Origin: Pseudomonas sp. Z8(2022)
GTDB lineage: Bacteria > Pseudomonadota > Gammaproteobacteria > Pseudomonadales > Pseudomonadaceae
Direction of reading: 5' to 3'
Length of the DNA: 64,000 nucleotides
Assembly (NCBI RefSeq): GCF_025837155.1
Contig: NZ_CP107549.1
Coordinates: forward strand, 1,922,001-1,986,000
Shown: in pieces, positions 6,164 through 14,907 of the stretch
Position numbering within the stretch: position 1 is the stretch's first letter
Layout of the letters: each line of letters begins with the position of its first letter
Made by a program: the position numbers and the translations under genes
The notes under the pieces: generated by a model
The model's database searches: none
What the model saw: the letters and a program-made list of their open reading frames with translations, nothing else
Told to the model about the DNA's origin: nothing

Positions 6164-8572
6164 ATGAAAGATAATCTTGACCTCAAAATTCTAGAAATCT
6201 TAGAGCGTGAGCCGGTTAGTGCCAGGCTGCACAATGCCGTGTTGCAAGCCGCCTCCGAGGGTGGGCTGCCTTTTGAGAGTTTGTCTGAATACATTCAGAA
6301 TAAAGGTGACAATATTCAGCGCCTCTTTCTAATTCCTAACCTCGGGAAAAAAGGCGCTATTGAACTAATAAGCATACTCGATGAGTATGTCAAAGCTAAT
6401 ATAACTGGTAACTCACATACTTCTGCTTCACCTCAACAGATTCTTTCTTTAACTATCCCCGCCTCCTACAAGAGCTTCAGTCTCATCACTTTTCTCCGAG
6501 CTTGTCAATGCAGCGTGCGATTGCATAATGCGCTCACTAGAGCTATCGAAAAAAAAGAGTTCGGATCAGAGACCTTGGGGGATTTAGAAGGTAAGAGTAT
6601 TTGCACTCTGAGGAGTGAGCTTCAAAAGCTACCCGGCCTTGGTCAGAAATCTGTGGTCGAATTTCTCGACCTGTTGAAAGCCTTGGTAAACGGATCTGTG
6701 AACGAATTGGCTTTCACAGAAACGGAGCTACAGAGTCTGCCGCTTCAGTATGAGTCGAGTGACTTGAGCTCGGAGTTCGTGTTGCTGCTCGAAAGTGAAG
6801 GCTATGCCAACATCACCGTTACGGACATCATCAACAAAGCGCCCGGCCTATCGAAGCAGGAAGGAACGCTGCGAAATAAACTGGACCCCGTCTACCGCAA
6901 ATCCTCGCTACATCAACTGTTAACCTCAATCAGTTATGACATCTATGAGCTGTCTGAGAAAATAATCACCGACGCTAAGCTCGCACCGAGGCTTGCTGCA
7001 TTGCTTTCGGATTTTTACAGATTCTTATTGAGCAAGAAGAGTCAGGTCTTCCGCCACGATGAGTATTTCGCAAATGACTTGTCGGGCTTGGAAGACCGAG
7101 AGGCAAAAGTTTTGCTGGCGAGATTAGAGCGAGAAGGCCAGACACTTGAGGAGCTGGGGCGGCGCTTTGGCGTTACCCGAGAGCGAATCCGGCAAATCGA
7201 GTCTAAGGCGCTAACGAAATACGTGAAGAGTAATCGCATTGGCCTGTTTCATCTATCCGAAAACCTCGAAAAATATGTCAAAGCCTCAAAAGGGGTGCTA
7301 TCCGTTGAGGTTATACATCGCTTGTACGGCGTTTCAAGGCATAAGCTGGAAGTGGCCTTAAACTTCGTTGTCCCGGCCAGCCGGGATGCGTGGATGGCAC
7401 GGGACGGCGATTACATCATCAGTAAGGATTTTACGTCGCGTCAAGACCAACTATTCGGCGACATTGAAGCGTTTATTTATCGTCACCCCGGCGGGGATAG
7501 TAAAACTCTGATTAAAGAGCTCGACGGTGTGAATCGCCCGGTGTTGGAGTACTTTATTTTCCGTCACCAGAAGAAGTTTTCCATGAGTGCGGAGGGTGAC
7601 ATTGATATCGTCACTATCTCCGCATCGGAGCGCGCCCGAATTGTGCTGACGGCCGCGGGACAACCCCTCCACACCAGCGAAGCCACACGACTTTACAAAA
7701 CGATTTTCAAGGAAGAGGTTACAGAACACGCCCTTGGGTCAACCCTGAACCGATTGCCGGATGGATTAATTATCGGCCCAGGTACGTTTGCCTTGTACGC
7801 CCATTTAAAACTGGATTCTAACGATATCGACCACATCAAAAACGAAGCTTACAAGTTCATCTTCAGTGAAGGTCGTTACGTGAGTTCGAGAATTATTTTC
7901 GAACACATTTCTCGCATCAGGCCAGAGTTCAGACAGAAAGAACCTCATTTTAACTTTTATCTGGTGCATGGCATTCTTCAGGACGACGGACGATACCGAA
8001 TTGGACGAGGGTTTATGGTCGGCCTGCCCAGCTATGGGGATTATTTACCGCTGGAAACCGAAATCGCAGAACTGGTCGAAACCCACGGACCGGTTTCGAT
8101 CTCCGAGGTCATGGAGTTGCTCCGTCCCACCCGGGGTGAGCTAACCAATGGCTCGGTCCGAAACAGCTTGGTGGCGTGTGATGAGGTCTACCTGACGGCG
8201 GAAAAGCGCCGGTGGGATGTGGCGTACCGAGTGTTCAACGACCCTGCCGACATCCGCCGTCTTCAAACCGCAATCCGAATGGCTGCCTACAAAGAATCTG
8301 TTGCGTTGTCGTCGGTCTTTAATCGTGTTCGATCAACGGGGATAGAGTATGCACTCGGTACCATTCTCTCGGTCGTTTGGAAGGATCCGGACATCACCTT
8401 AGAGCGGGATTATGTGCGCTTTGATGGAACGGATACGGAGATTGAACGCTATTATGCTACCGGCGAGCCAACCAGCTTATGCCAACTGGATTACCGTAAC
8501 CATACGGAAGAAAAGTCTGTTGATACGGGCGTTCTGGATGCGTTGATAAAGGAGTTCGATCTGTATGTTTGA
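6164..8572 (+). CDS. Large DNA-binding protein: alphaCTD-like repeats, sigma region 4, HARE-like HTH
   Basis: 802 residues, no enzyme motif recognised. Residues about 12-77 and 109-174 are two helix-hairpin-helix repeats built like the RNA polymerase alpha C-terminal domain (SARLHNAV...LGKKGAIEL and SVRLHNAL...LGDL...LPGLGQKSVVEFLDLL). Residues about 310-350 are a sigma-70 region 4 helix-turn-helix (LEELGRRFGVTRERIRQIESKAL). Residues about 487-545 (ILTAAGQPLHTSEATRLY...GPGTFALYAHL) resemble a HARE-type winged HTH, a domain seen with DNA-modification systems. The C-terminal 250 residues are unknown. It is first in the block and its stop overlaps the helicase start by 8 bases. It could be a regulator using RNA-polymerase-like contacts, or a PT-DNA reader; the evidence does not decide. 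No strong Shine-Dalgarno at 6164. Confidence 0.6.
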   Translation: MKDNLDLKILEILEREPVSARLHNAVLQAASEGGLPFESLSEYIQNKGDNIQRLFLIPNLGKKGAIELISILDEYVKANITGNSHTSASPQQILSLTIPASYKSFSLITFLRACQCSVRLHNALTRAIEKKEFGSETLGDLEGKSICTLRSELQKLPGLGQKSVVEFLDLLKALVNGSVNELAFTETELQSLPLQYESSDLSSEFVLLLESEGYANITVTDIINKAPGLSKQEGTLRNKLDPVYRKSSLHQLLTSISYDIYELSEKIITDAKLAPRLAALLSDFYRFLLSKKSQVFRHDEYFANDLSGLEDREAKVLLARLEREGQTLEELGRRFGVTRERIRQIESKALTKYVKSNRIGLFHLSENLEKYVKASKGVLSVEVIHRLYGVSRHKLEVALNFVVPASRDAWMARDGDYIISKDFTSRQDQLFGDIEAFIYRHPGGDSKTLIKELDGVNRPVLEYFIFRHQKKFSMSAEGDIDIVTISASERARIVLTAAGQPLHTSEATRLYKTIFKEEVTEHALGSTLNRLPDGLIIGPGTFALYAHLKLDSNDIDHIKNEAYKFIFSEGRYVSSRIIFEHISRIRPEFRQKEPHFNFYLVHGILQDDGRYRIGRGFMVGLPSYGDYLPLETEIAELVETHGPVSISEVMELLRPTRGELTNGSVRNSLVACDEVYLTAEKRRWDVAYRVFNDPADIRRLQTAIRMAAYKESVALSSVFNRVRSTGIEYALGTILSVVWKDPDITLERDYVRFDGTDTEIERYYATGEPTSLCQLDYRNHTEEKSVDTGVLDALIKEFDLYV

Positions 8573-10640
8573 AGAAATCGATCTCCCGCTGTCGATCAAC
8601 ACTTCTTCCGAAGACCCCAGTGCGGTCTTCTTCGACCCGGTGCTAAAGAGTGCCGTCACCTACGACGTGGGGGTGGGGTATTTTACCTCCGGCTGGATTG
8701 CGGACACCGCTCAGGGCATCTCGCAGTTCGCCCGATCTCGGGGTAAGGCTCGATGGATCGTCGGCCACGAGTTGCAGGAAAAGGACCTAGACTGCATCGT
8801 GAATTCGAAAGCCGTGGCGGATAAGGAGTTTCAGGCCAAGCGGATTTTTGAGGAAGAGGTGGATCAGGTGTTCTCGGCGCTCAAAGAGGACGCCCGTCTA
8901 GCGCTGGCTTGGCTGATCCGCGATGGCATTGTTGAGCTGAAAGTGGCGGTGCCTACCAATAAGCTGAGTGGGATATACCATGCGAAAAATGGCATTTTCT
9001 CGGACGAGGCGGGCAACGATATCGCCTTCAGCGGCTCGTACAATCTGACCGCCAGAGCCTCTTCCAATTGGGAAACTATTGACATCTATCGGTCGTGGAC
9101 CAGCGAGGAAGGTCGCCAGCGGTGCGAAAAGAAGAAGCACGAATTTGAGAGCATCTGGCAAGGCAAAGACCCTAATCTCCTGACCTTTACGCCCACATCA
9201 AAGACGCTGGATAAAATCAAAGCCTATGCCAAAACGGGCTCTCGCCCCTACAGCTTGCCATCTGGCCGCCCGGCCGTCCCCCAAGCCATTCAAGATGACG
9301 AGGGGAAGATCCGAGGGTACCAGGAAAAAGCCATCAAAGCCTGGTTTGCTCAGAATGGGCAAGGGCTGTTCTGCATGGCCACCGGGGCGGGCAAAACCAT
9401 CACCGCCCTGACCGCGGCCACTAGGCTGTTGGACTACTTCCGCACTCAACAAGCCAAGCTCGTCATCGTCATCACCGTCCCCTACGTGCATTTAGGGGAG
9501 CAATGGGCGGACGAAGCGGCGTTCTTTGGCTACGACGCGATCAAATGCTACGGGGGCAAAGACAAGTGGTTGGGTGCGCTGCAGTCTGCCTACAATCAGT
9601 TGTTGTCCGGGGACCGTGACCATCTGGTGGCCATTGCGGTCAATGACACCTTCAAGAACAGCCAGTTCCAGTCGTTCCTAGATGGCATCCGCACCAACTT
9701 CCTGTTGGTGTCGGACGAGGTGCATAACATGGGCGCTGAGAACATTGCCCAGAAGCTGCCCCAACAGGCGCGATTCCGAATTGGGTTGTCGGCCACGCCC
9801 ATCCGCCACAACGACCCCTTTGGCACCAAGGCTATCTTTGACTACTTCGGCGAGCCGGTAATTGAGTTTGACATCAAGGACGCCATCGACGCCGGCTTTC
9901 TGTGCAAGTACAACTATTACCCGATCGTCTGTGAGTTGGATCCGGAGGAGCTGGACGAATACATCCGGTTGAGCAAAAGAATTGCCCGGCTCATGGCTAT
10001 GGGGGACAAAGACGATTTTTCCACCAGCCTAAAGCTCGAACTCATCAAACGCGCCAAGCTCACCGGCAGCAGTGCGGACAAAAAACGCAAGCTGAAACAA
10101 CTGCTGAATGACAGTCAGGACCGACAACACACCCTGATCTATTCCAGTGAGGCCATCAACGACGGCGAACGGGATATCGACCGGATTGTTCAGATTGCCG
10201 GGAGGGACTGCCAATGGCGCGTGGCTAAGTTCACGGCCGAAGAGAGCAAAGAACAGCGCGCCGAGATTTTGGGCAGCTTTAAGGCCGGCGACATTGACGC
10301 CATTGTTGCCATTAAGTGCCTCGATGAGGGGGTCGACATCCCGCAAACGAAAACCGCTTACATCGTGGCGTCCTCGACCAACCCGCGTCAGTTCATTCAA
10401 CGACGTGGACGGGTACTGCGTCAGTACGACGGTAAGGGCTTGGCCGCCATCTACGACTTTATCGCTATCCCGCCCCTGGACAAACTGGGGGAGGACGAAG
10501 AAACGTTCAATATCGAAAAAAACATGGTTGAGCGTGAACTTGAGCGAATCGCCGAGTTTGCCGAGATTTCCGAAAACTACGGACACACCCTCTCGACCTT
10601 ACGAGAAATAAGAAAGAAACTGAAACTGTTAGGTGCTTAA
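8565..10640 (+). CDS. DNA phosphorothioation system restriction enzyme (PLD nuclease + SF2 helicase)
   Basis: 691 residues. The N-terminal 180 residues form a phospholipase-D-type nuclease domain: GVGYFTSGWI near residue 38, and a catalytic-type H139-x-K141 followed by IAFSGSYNLT. Residues about 240-450 are a DEAD/DEAH helicase core with Walker A TGAGKT (about 272-277) and DEVH (384-387), then SATPIRH; residues about 500-640 are the second RecA lobe ending QFIQRRGRVLR. This order (PLD then helicase) is that of the family named DNA phosphorothioation system restriction enzyme, which occurs with dnd clusters and is distinct from DptF/G/H. Expected role: ATP-driven tracking on DNA and cleavage of DNA lacking PT. 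It overlaps the previous gene by 8 bases. Confidence 0.82.
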   Translation: MFEEIDLPLSINTSSEDPSAVFFDPVLKSAVTYDVGVGYFTSGWIADTAQGISQFARSRGKARWIVGHELQEKDLDCIVNSKAVADKEFQAKRIFEEEVDQVFSALKEDARLALAWLIRDGIVELKVAVPTNKLSGIYHAKNGIFSDEAGNDIAFSGSYNLTARASSNWETIDIYRSWTSEEGRQRCEKKKHEFESIWQGKDPNLLTFTPTSKTLDKIKAYAKTGSRPYSLPSGRPAVPQAIQDDEGKIRGYQEKAIKAWFAQNGQGLFCMATGAGKTITALTAATRLLDYFRTQQAKLVIVITVPYVHLGEQWADEAAFFGYDAIKCYGGKDKWLGALQSAYNQLLSGDRDHLVAIAVNDTFKNSQFQSFLDGIRTNFLLVSDEVHNMGAENIAQKLPQQARFRIGLSATPIRHNDPFGTKAIFDYFGEPVIEFDIKDAIDAGFLCKYNYYPIVCELDPEELDEYIRLSKRIARLMAMGDKDDFSTSLKLELIKRAKLTGSSADKKRKLKQLLNDSQDRQHTLIYSSEAINDGERDIDRIVQIAGRDCQWRVAKFTAEESKEQRAEILGSFKAGDIDAIVAIKCLDEGVDIPQTKTAYIVASSTNPRQFIQRRGRVLRQYDGKGLAAIYDFIAIPPLDKLGEDEETFNIEKNMVERELERIAEFAEISENYGHTLSTLREIRKKLKLLGA

Positions 10641-10641
10641 T

Positions 10642-10815
10642 ATGAAAACGCCCGCTGAGGTCATCAAGTCGGCTTCCCCAGAAGCTCAATCGGTCATCAA
10701 TAAAGTCCTGAAAATTCACCAGGAAGGCAAGCATTATAGAGTTCTTACGGCGGAAATGGAGCGAGATTTCTGCGAGCGCATCATTCAGGTTATTAAGGAT
10801 GAAGTCAAAGCATGA
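10642..10815 (+). CDS. Small dnd-cluster protein, 57 aa
   Basis: A short, charged, helical protein (MKTPAEVIKSASPEAQ...YRVLTAEMERDFCERIIQVIKDEVKA) with no recognised domain. It sits between the helicase stop (10640) and the SMC-type ATPase start (10812), overlapping the latter by 4 bases (ATGA), so it is translated in the same operon. A GTG at 10633 would add three residues. Its conserved placement and coupling suggest a subunit of the ATPase that follows, by inference only. Confidence 0.6.
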   Translation: MKTPAEVIKSASPEAQSVINKVLKIHQEGKHYRVLTAEMERDFCERIIQVIKDEVKA

Positions 10816-12821
10816 AATTAAAAAAATTAACTATTAGGAACTTTCGGCAGTTCTATGGCGAAGTGTCGATCAGTTTTTCAACCGATGACCAAGCGAGCGT
10901 CACCGTAATTCACGGAGAAAACGGTGCTGGTAAAACGTCCCTGTTGAATGCCTTTAAATGGGTGCTCTACGGAGCCACCGACTTTGATACCAACAACGAA
11001 AATATCCTCAGCGAAAAGGCCATCGCCGAAGCGGCCCAGGACAGCACGATCGTCATGTCGGTGACCTTGGAGTTTGATGATGACGGCGCCACCTACACCG
11101 CGCACCGGGAGCAAAAGTTTGCCAAGGGCGCGGGCTTGCACGTAGAGTCCTTGGGTCCCTCTGTGCCATCACTCACCTTGATTGATTCTGCAGGCCTGTC
11201 CAGGCGCTCCTCGAACCCGGGGAGTCAGCTGAATCAAATCTTGCCGGAAGACATGCACAGCTATTTCTTTTTTAACGGAGAGCGCATCGAAAAGCTAGCC
11301 TACAACAGCGCATCCACTCAGGTCAGAGAGGCTATTAAAGCCCTAATGGGTTTGAATATTCTGGATCGTGCCGAGAAGCAGTTAAAGAATTCGGTTGTCC
11401 GACATTTCAACAAAGAAGCCAAAGACAGTTCCTCTGGCAATATGACGGCGCTTTTGGATGAGCAATCGAGGTTGACGGATAAAATCCAGAAAAAAGAGGA
11501 AGAGATCAGCGGCTGGAAAAAGACTCTGAGCGAAATTGATCTAGAGATTGAAGCCATCGATAAACGGTTGCATTCGATCGAGGCGATTGCTGAAAAGCAA
11601 AAGCGGCGAGAGGAACTCGAGAATCAGCTTGAGCAAATCAAAAAAGATAAAGACGACGCCTCATCCGCGCTCAACAAAAACGTCACGGAACGGGGCTTCC
11701 TGGCGTTTATTGATACGGAACTGACCGAGGTCAAACAGTATCTTGATGAAATGCGGATTCGGGGTGAGATGCCCAGCAAGGTAAAAGCTACCTTTATCGA
11801 TGATTTGATCGAGCTGGGTAAGTGCATCTGTGGCCAACCGCTGGAGCCCGGTAGTGAGTGTGTGTCTACCCTGGAGTCGTACAAAACCACTATCAAGGAC
11901 AATGGCGTTGAAGAACAATTCATGACGCTGTTTGGTGACATGTCCCATTTGCAGACAGCGCGAAAAGCGTTGTTCGCCAACATCAATGAGTTGATGAATA
12001 GATTAGCTGACTTGGGCAACCGACGACAGGATTTGCTGGGAAAAATTGATGAGCTGGGTGAAGAGATTAAGGGGGTAGAGGATTCCGCCAAGTTGGAGAC
12101 GCGGCGGATGGAGTTAAAGGCGAGGAGCAAACAATTATACGACAACTGTCTCCTCGGTGAGCATCAAAAATCCGCCTGGGAAGACCAGCTCAAAGACAAG
12201 GATAAGGAAATTGAGAAAGAGCTGGCCAATACCAATCAGGCGGACTTGAGTCAGCGTCGAAAGCAGCTGGCCAAGGAAGTGGCTGACACCATTGGCGAAT
12301 TGCACGAAGCGATGGCCCATAAGGTCCGCTCAGATTTGTCGAAAAAGGTCGATGACACCTTCCGGAAAATCATGAGGAAGGATTACTGGGCGGAGATCGA
12401 TGATGACTTCACCCTAAAAATCTTCAAAAATATCGAAGGGCACGGCAAGCAACCGGTTTTGGAGAAATCCACCGGTGAAAACCAGATTACCAGCCTTTGT
12501 TTCATCAGCAGCATCGTCAACACCGCCAAAGAATGGGCCAGTAAACCGAGTGTATTTCAAAAAGGTGGAATTTATCCGATCGTGATGGACTCTCCGTTTG
12601 GAGCTTTGGATCCCGAGTATCGCCAAAAAGTGGCAACCTTCATTCCGGCCTTGGCTGATCAAGTCATCGTCATGGTGTCGAAATCTCAGTGGCGCGGTGA
12701 GGTTGAGAGCGAGTTGTCCAAACGCCTGGGTAAGCAATACACGCTGAAATACCATAAGCCTGACCCAAGCAGTGATGAGAAGTTCGAGTACACAAAGTTG
12801 GAGGAAGGGTTCTATGGTTGA
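10812..12821 (+). CDS. DndD-like SMC/Rad50-type ATPase
   Basis: 669 residues. The N-terminus carries Walker A GENGAGKTSLLNAF (about 35-48) followed by LYGATDFD and the FFFNGERIEKLA motif characteristic of DndD-type ATPases. The middle is two long coiled coils (about 200-300 and 370-500) separated by a Cys-x-Cys turn (KCICGQPL, C338/C340) like a zinc hook. The C-terminus holds STGENQITSLCF (ABC signature region) and Walker B IVMDSPFGALDP. It is clearly a paralogue of the DndD encoded at 25044-27038, but is embedded with the restriction-side genes. Such ATPases couple ATP hydrolysis to DNA bridging or nicking; here it may gate the nuclease. Overlaps both neighbours (4 and 8 bases). Confidence 0.82.
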   Translation: MKLKKLTIRNFRQFYGEVSISFSTDDQASVTVIHGENGAGKTSLLNAFKWVLYGATDFDTNNENILSEKAIAEAAQDSTIVMSVTLEFDDDGATYTAHREQKFAKGAGLHVESLGPSVPSLTLIDSAGLSRRSSNPGSQLNQILPEDMHSYFFFNGERIEKLAYNSASTQVREAIKALMGLNILDRAEKQLKNSVVRHFNKEAKDSSSGNMTALLDEQSRLTDKIQKKEEEISGWKKTLSEIDLEIEAIDKRLHSIEAIAEKQKRREELENQLEQIKKDKDDASSALNKNVTERGFLAFIDTELTEVKQYLDEMRIRGEMPSKVKATFIDDLIELGKCICGQPLEPGSECVSTLESYKTTIKDNGVEEQFMTLFGDMSHLQTARKALFANINELMNRLADLGNRRQDLLGKIDELGEEIKGVEDSAKLETRRMELKARSKQLYDNCLLGEHQKSAWEDQLKDKDKEIEKELANTNQADLSQRRKQLAKEVADTIGELHEAMAHKVRSDLSKKVDDTFRKIMRKDYWAEIDDDFTLKIFKNIEGHGKQPVLEKSTGENQITSLCFISSIVNTAKEWASKPSVFQKGGIYPIVMDSPFGALDPEYRQKVATFIPALADQVIVMVSKSQWRGEVESELSKRLGKQYTLKYHKPDPSSDEKFEYTKLEEGFYG

Positions 12822-13248
12822 TCGCGTCCGGAAACCAGCAAAACATACCGAGACCCTAACCTATCTCAAGGACAAGGGTGTCTTCGTCTCCTTTAAGGAC
12901 GCCATGGTATTTGCCGCGGCTCTGGGCTTTTCGAGGAAAAAGTCGGTGGAGTTCGATAAGTCCAGCGAGCCCATACCCTTGTCGGTGTTTCGGGGGGAGT
13001 ACGACGAAGCTTTTATGAACGTGCTGGCTCTGTTCGAGCATCAGGATTCCGGTTACCTGGAGCCTGAGGGCGATAAGTTTGACGCCAAGATCAAGCTTTT
13101 CGAAGAATACGCCTGCGGTGGTTTGGATATCATCAAAAGCACGATCATCGACCCGGGGCTGAATGCACAAAATGCCATCATTAGCCTGATTCTCGATGAG
13201 CAGGCCGAGCACACGATCATTGATGATATTACGGCGCTGGGCGCCTAA
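12814..13248 (+). CDS. dnd system-associated protein (DndE-adjacent family)
   Basis: 144 residues from MVDRVRKPAKHTETLTYL; this start has GGAGGAAGG seven bases upstream, and an in-frame GTG at 12772 lies inside the ATPase gene and is less likely. The pattern (RxRKPxKHxE...FxSFKDAMVFAAALGFSRKKSV...) fits what I know as dnd system-associated protein 4, a small protein of unknown activity found in phosphorothioation clusters. It resembles DndE only in broad layout (a conserved K-rich N-terminus and a helical C-terminus). It ends with EHTIIDDITALGA. It probably works with the DndD-like ATPase, with which its gene overlaps by 8 bases, as DndE does with DndD. Confidence 0.65.
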   Translation: MVDRVRKPAKHTETLTYLKDKGVFVSFKDAMVFAAALGFSRKKSVEFDKSSEPIPLSVFRGEYDEAFMNVLALFEHQDSGYLEPEGDKFDAKIKLFEEYACGGLDIIKSTIIDPGLNAQNAIISLILDEQAEHTIIDDITALGA

Positions 13249-13360
13249 GTTCCGGGATTGGTACGGAGGCAGGGACGCCTCTGACTCCAAAACTGCAGAG
13301 TGCAGTGGGGCTTGTCGGTGACGTGGGAATGACGTTGACTAAAAAGAAGATCCAATCATC

Positions 13361-13777
13361 ATGGCAGACCCAACCAGCCACGATCACGCTGCGTCCCACC
13401 ATGCAGATTGCCCTTTTTGCAATCTGCCCCAGGAGCGGTCGATCTACAGCGACGAGATAGCCAACATTTTTGCGGACGGTTACCCGGTTTCTCCCGGTCA
13501 TCTACTAATAACCCCACGATGCCATTACCCAACCCTGTTTGACGTGCCCGCCGAACAACAAAGGCATCTGCTCAGTTTGATCAATCAGGCGAAGGACCTT
13601 ATCGGCCAATTCCATCGTCCCGATGGCTACAACGTGGGGATCAATAATGGGGCGGCTGCAGGACAGACGGTCCCGCACGTGCACATTCACGTCATTCCCA
13701 GGTACGACGGCGATGTCGAGGACCCCAGAGGCGGGGTACGTTGGGTGATTCCGGACAAAGCGAAGTATTGGCCATGA
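13361..13777 (+). CDS. HIT family nucleotide hydrolase
   Basis: 138 residues with a CPFC pair (C17, C20) near the N-terminus and the histidine triad HVHIH at 106-110, preceded by NNGAAAGQTVPH. HIT enzymes hydrolyse or transfer nucleotidyl groups; this short Fhit/HinT-like form acts on dinucleoside polyphosphates or nucleoside phosphoramidates. In a defence locus it may process adenylylated intermediates or nucleotide signals, but nothing here shows which. A 112-base gap before it, with a GAGGC/GCCTC hairpin, leaves room for an internal promoter. Its stop overlaps the HNH gene start by 4 bases (ATGA), so the pair is co-translated. Confidence 0.88.
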   Translation: MADPTSHDHAASHHADCPFCNLPQERSIYSDEIANIFADGYPVSPGHLLITPRCHYPTLFDVPAEQQRHLLSLINQAKDLIGQFHRPDGYNVGINNGAAAGQTVPHVHIHVIPRYDGDVEDPRGGVRWVIPDKAKYWP

Positions 13778-14874
13778 GCGCGATCCCTCCCTCGGCTGCC
13801 ACGCTGAACGTAGGTGCGCTATCGGCGATCTTCGATAAGACAACTGCATCCTACAAGCTGCTGTTCTTTATCGGCCTGTTGCAGCTGATCGAAAACCGGT
13901 TGCGCCGGTTCGATGACGACAGAACCTTTGCGTTGGACGAGATTACCAGCACCTTGCTGAGCTTCGGCTGGTATCCCCATCGGTTCTTCAAACTTTCATT
14001 TGGGGTGCAGGATCAAGTTGGTGCGGTGCTGGATCAGCTGGACTTTGATCTGTCTGAGCGCGCGGTGACGTCACCGGAGGCGCAGCAAGCCCTGCGCGAC
14101 GCCCTTGCCGGCCAGTTCGATTGTATTGGCGCGGCGACCCTCCAACGGTACGTCCCCCAGCGCCTACTGACGCCCTTTTTTGCGGACGCGTTGCGTTGCC
14201 TTCCTGATCAAAAGAAAGACCGACGAATACGCGAACTGGCGGAATCTACGTTTACGTCAGACAAACCACCCCTCTATCGCTTCGTCAACGGCGGCGCTCG
14301 CATCGAGATCCACCCGCGTTGGATGGAGTATCTGACGGTGAATTTCTCGATCATTAAAGGCTGGGCGTTCAACCATTGGGCAGCCTACCTGCAGAGGAGC
14401 AATCCAAATTCGCCGGCCATTATCGACAAGATCGCGCCGCCGTACGAACGGGCGTCGCTCACGAAGCAGCGCAAAGTCTGGAAGCAGCTTCTTGCCGAGC
14501 TGCCTCTGACGTGCATTTACGCCAATGATCCAGTTCAGCCCGATACCTTTGATCTGGACCACTTCCTGCCTTGGTCGTTCATCTGCCACGATCAGTACTG
14601 GAATCTGATCCCGGCCAAGTCAGCCACTAACCGCAGCATCGGAAGGACCCTACCCACCCCAGAGCAAGTGGAGGCGTTTATCAACGTCCAAATCCAGGCT
14701 CTGCAAGTGGCTCAACGCCTGCTGTCGTCAAAACAGTGGACAGCCATGGCTGAAGATTACAGCGTTGGCCTTGGCCTCAGCACCGCCGAGCTGGTATATC
14801 CGGAAAAGGTTACGGCGGCGTACACGAAAACCTTAAATCCAATGATTTCATTGGCCCAGAGCCTGGGGTATTAG
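13774..14874 (+). CDS. HNH endonuclease domain protein
   Basis: 366 residues from MSAIPPSAAT. The first 240 residues are helical with no family I can name. The C-terminal third contains a betabetaalpha-metal HNH site: DLDHFLPWSFICHDQYWNLIPAKSATNRSIG (about 257-287), with Asp-His, Asn and Asn-Arg in the expected order and a Cys before it. HNH domains nick or cut DNA; in PT biology, several HNH or ScoMcrA-type nucleases target modified or unmodified DNA. Coupled to the HIT gene by a 4-base overlap; followed after 33 bases by the methyltransferase-like gene. It may be the cleaving subunit of this cluster. Confidence 0.78.
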   Translation: MSAIPPSAATLNVGALSAIFDKTTASYKLLFFIGLLQLIENRLRRFDDDRTFALDEITSTLLSFGWYPHRFFKLSFGVQDQVGAVLDQLDFDLSERAVTSPEAQQALRDALAGQFDCIGAATLQRYVPQRLLTPFFADALRCLPDQKKDRRIRELAESTFTSDKPPLYRFVNGGARIEIHPRWMEYLTVNFSIIKGWAFNHWAAYLQRSNPNSPAIIDKIAPPYERASLTKQRKVWKQLLAELPLTCIYANDPVQPDTFDLDHFLPWSFICHDQYWNLIPAKSATNRSIGRTLPTPEQVEAFINVQIQALQVAQRLLSSKQWTAMAEDYSVGLGLSTAELVYPEKVTAAYTKTLNPMISLAQSLGY

Positions 14875-14907
14875 CTTACCAACGAGCCACCGTCGGGAGG
14901 ACCTAAT

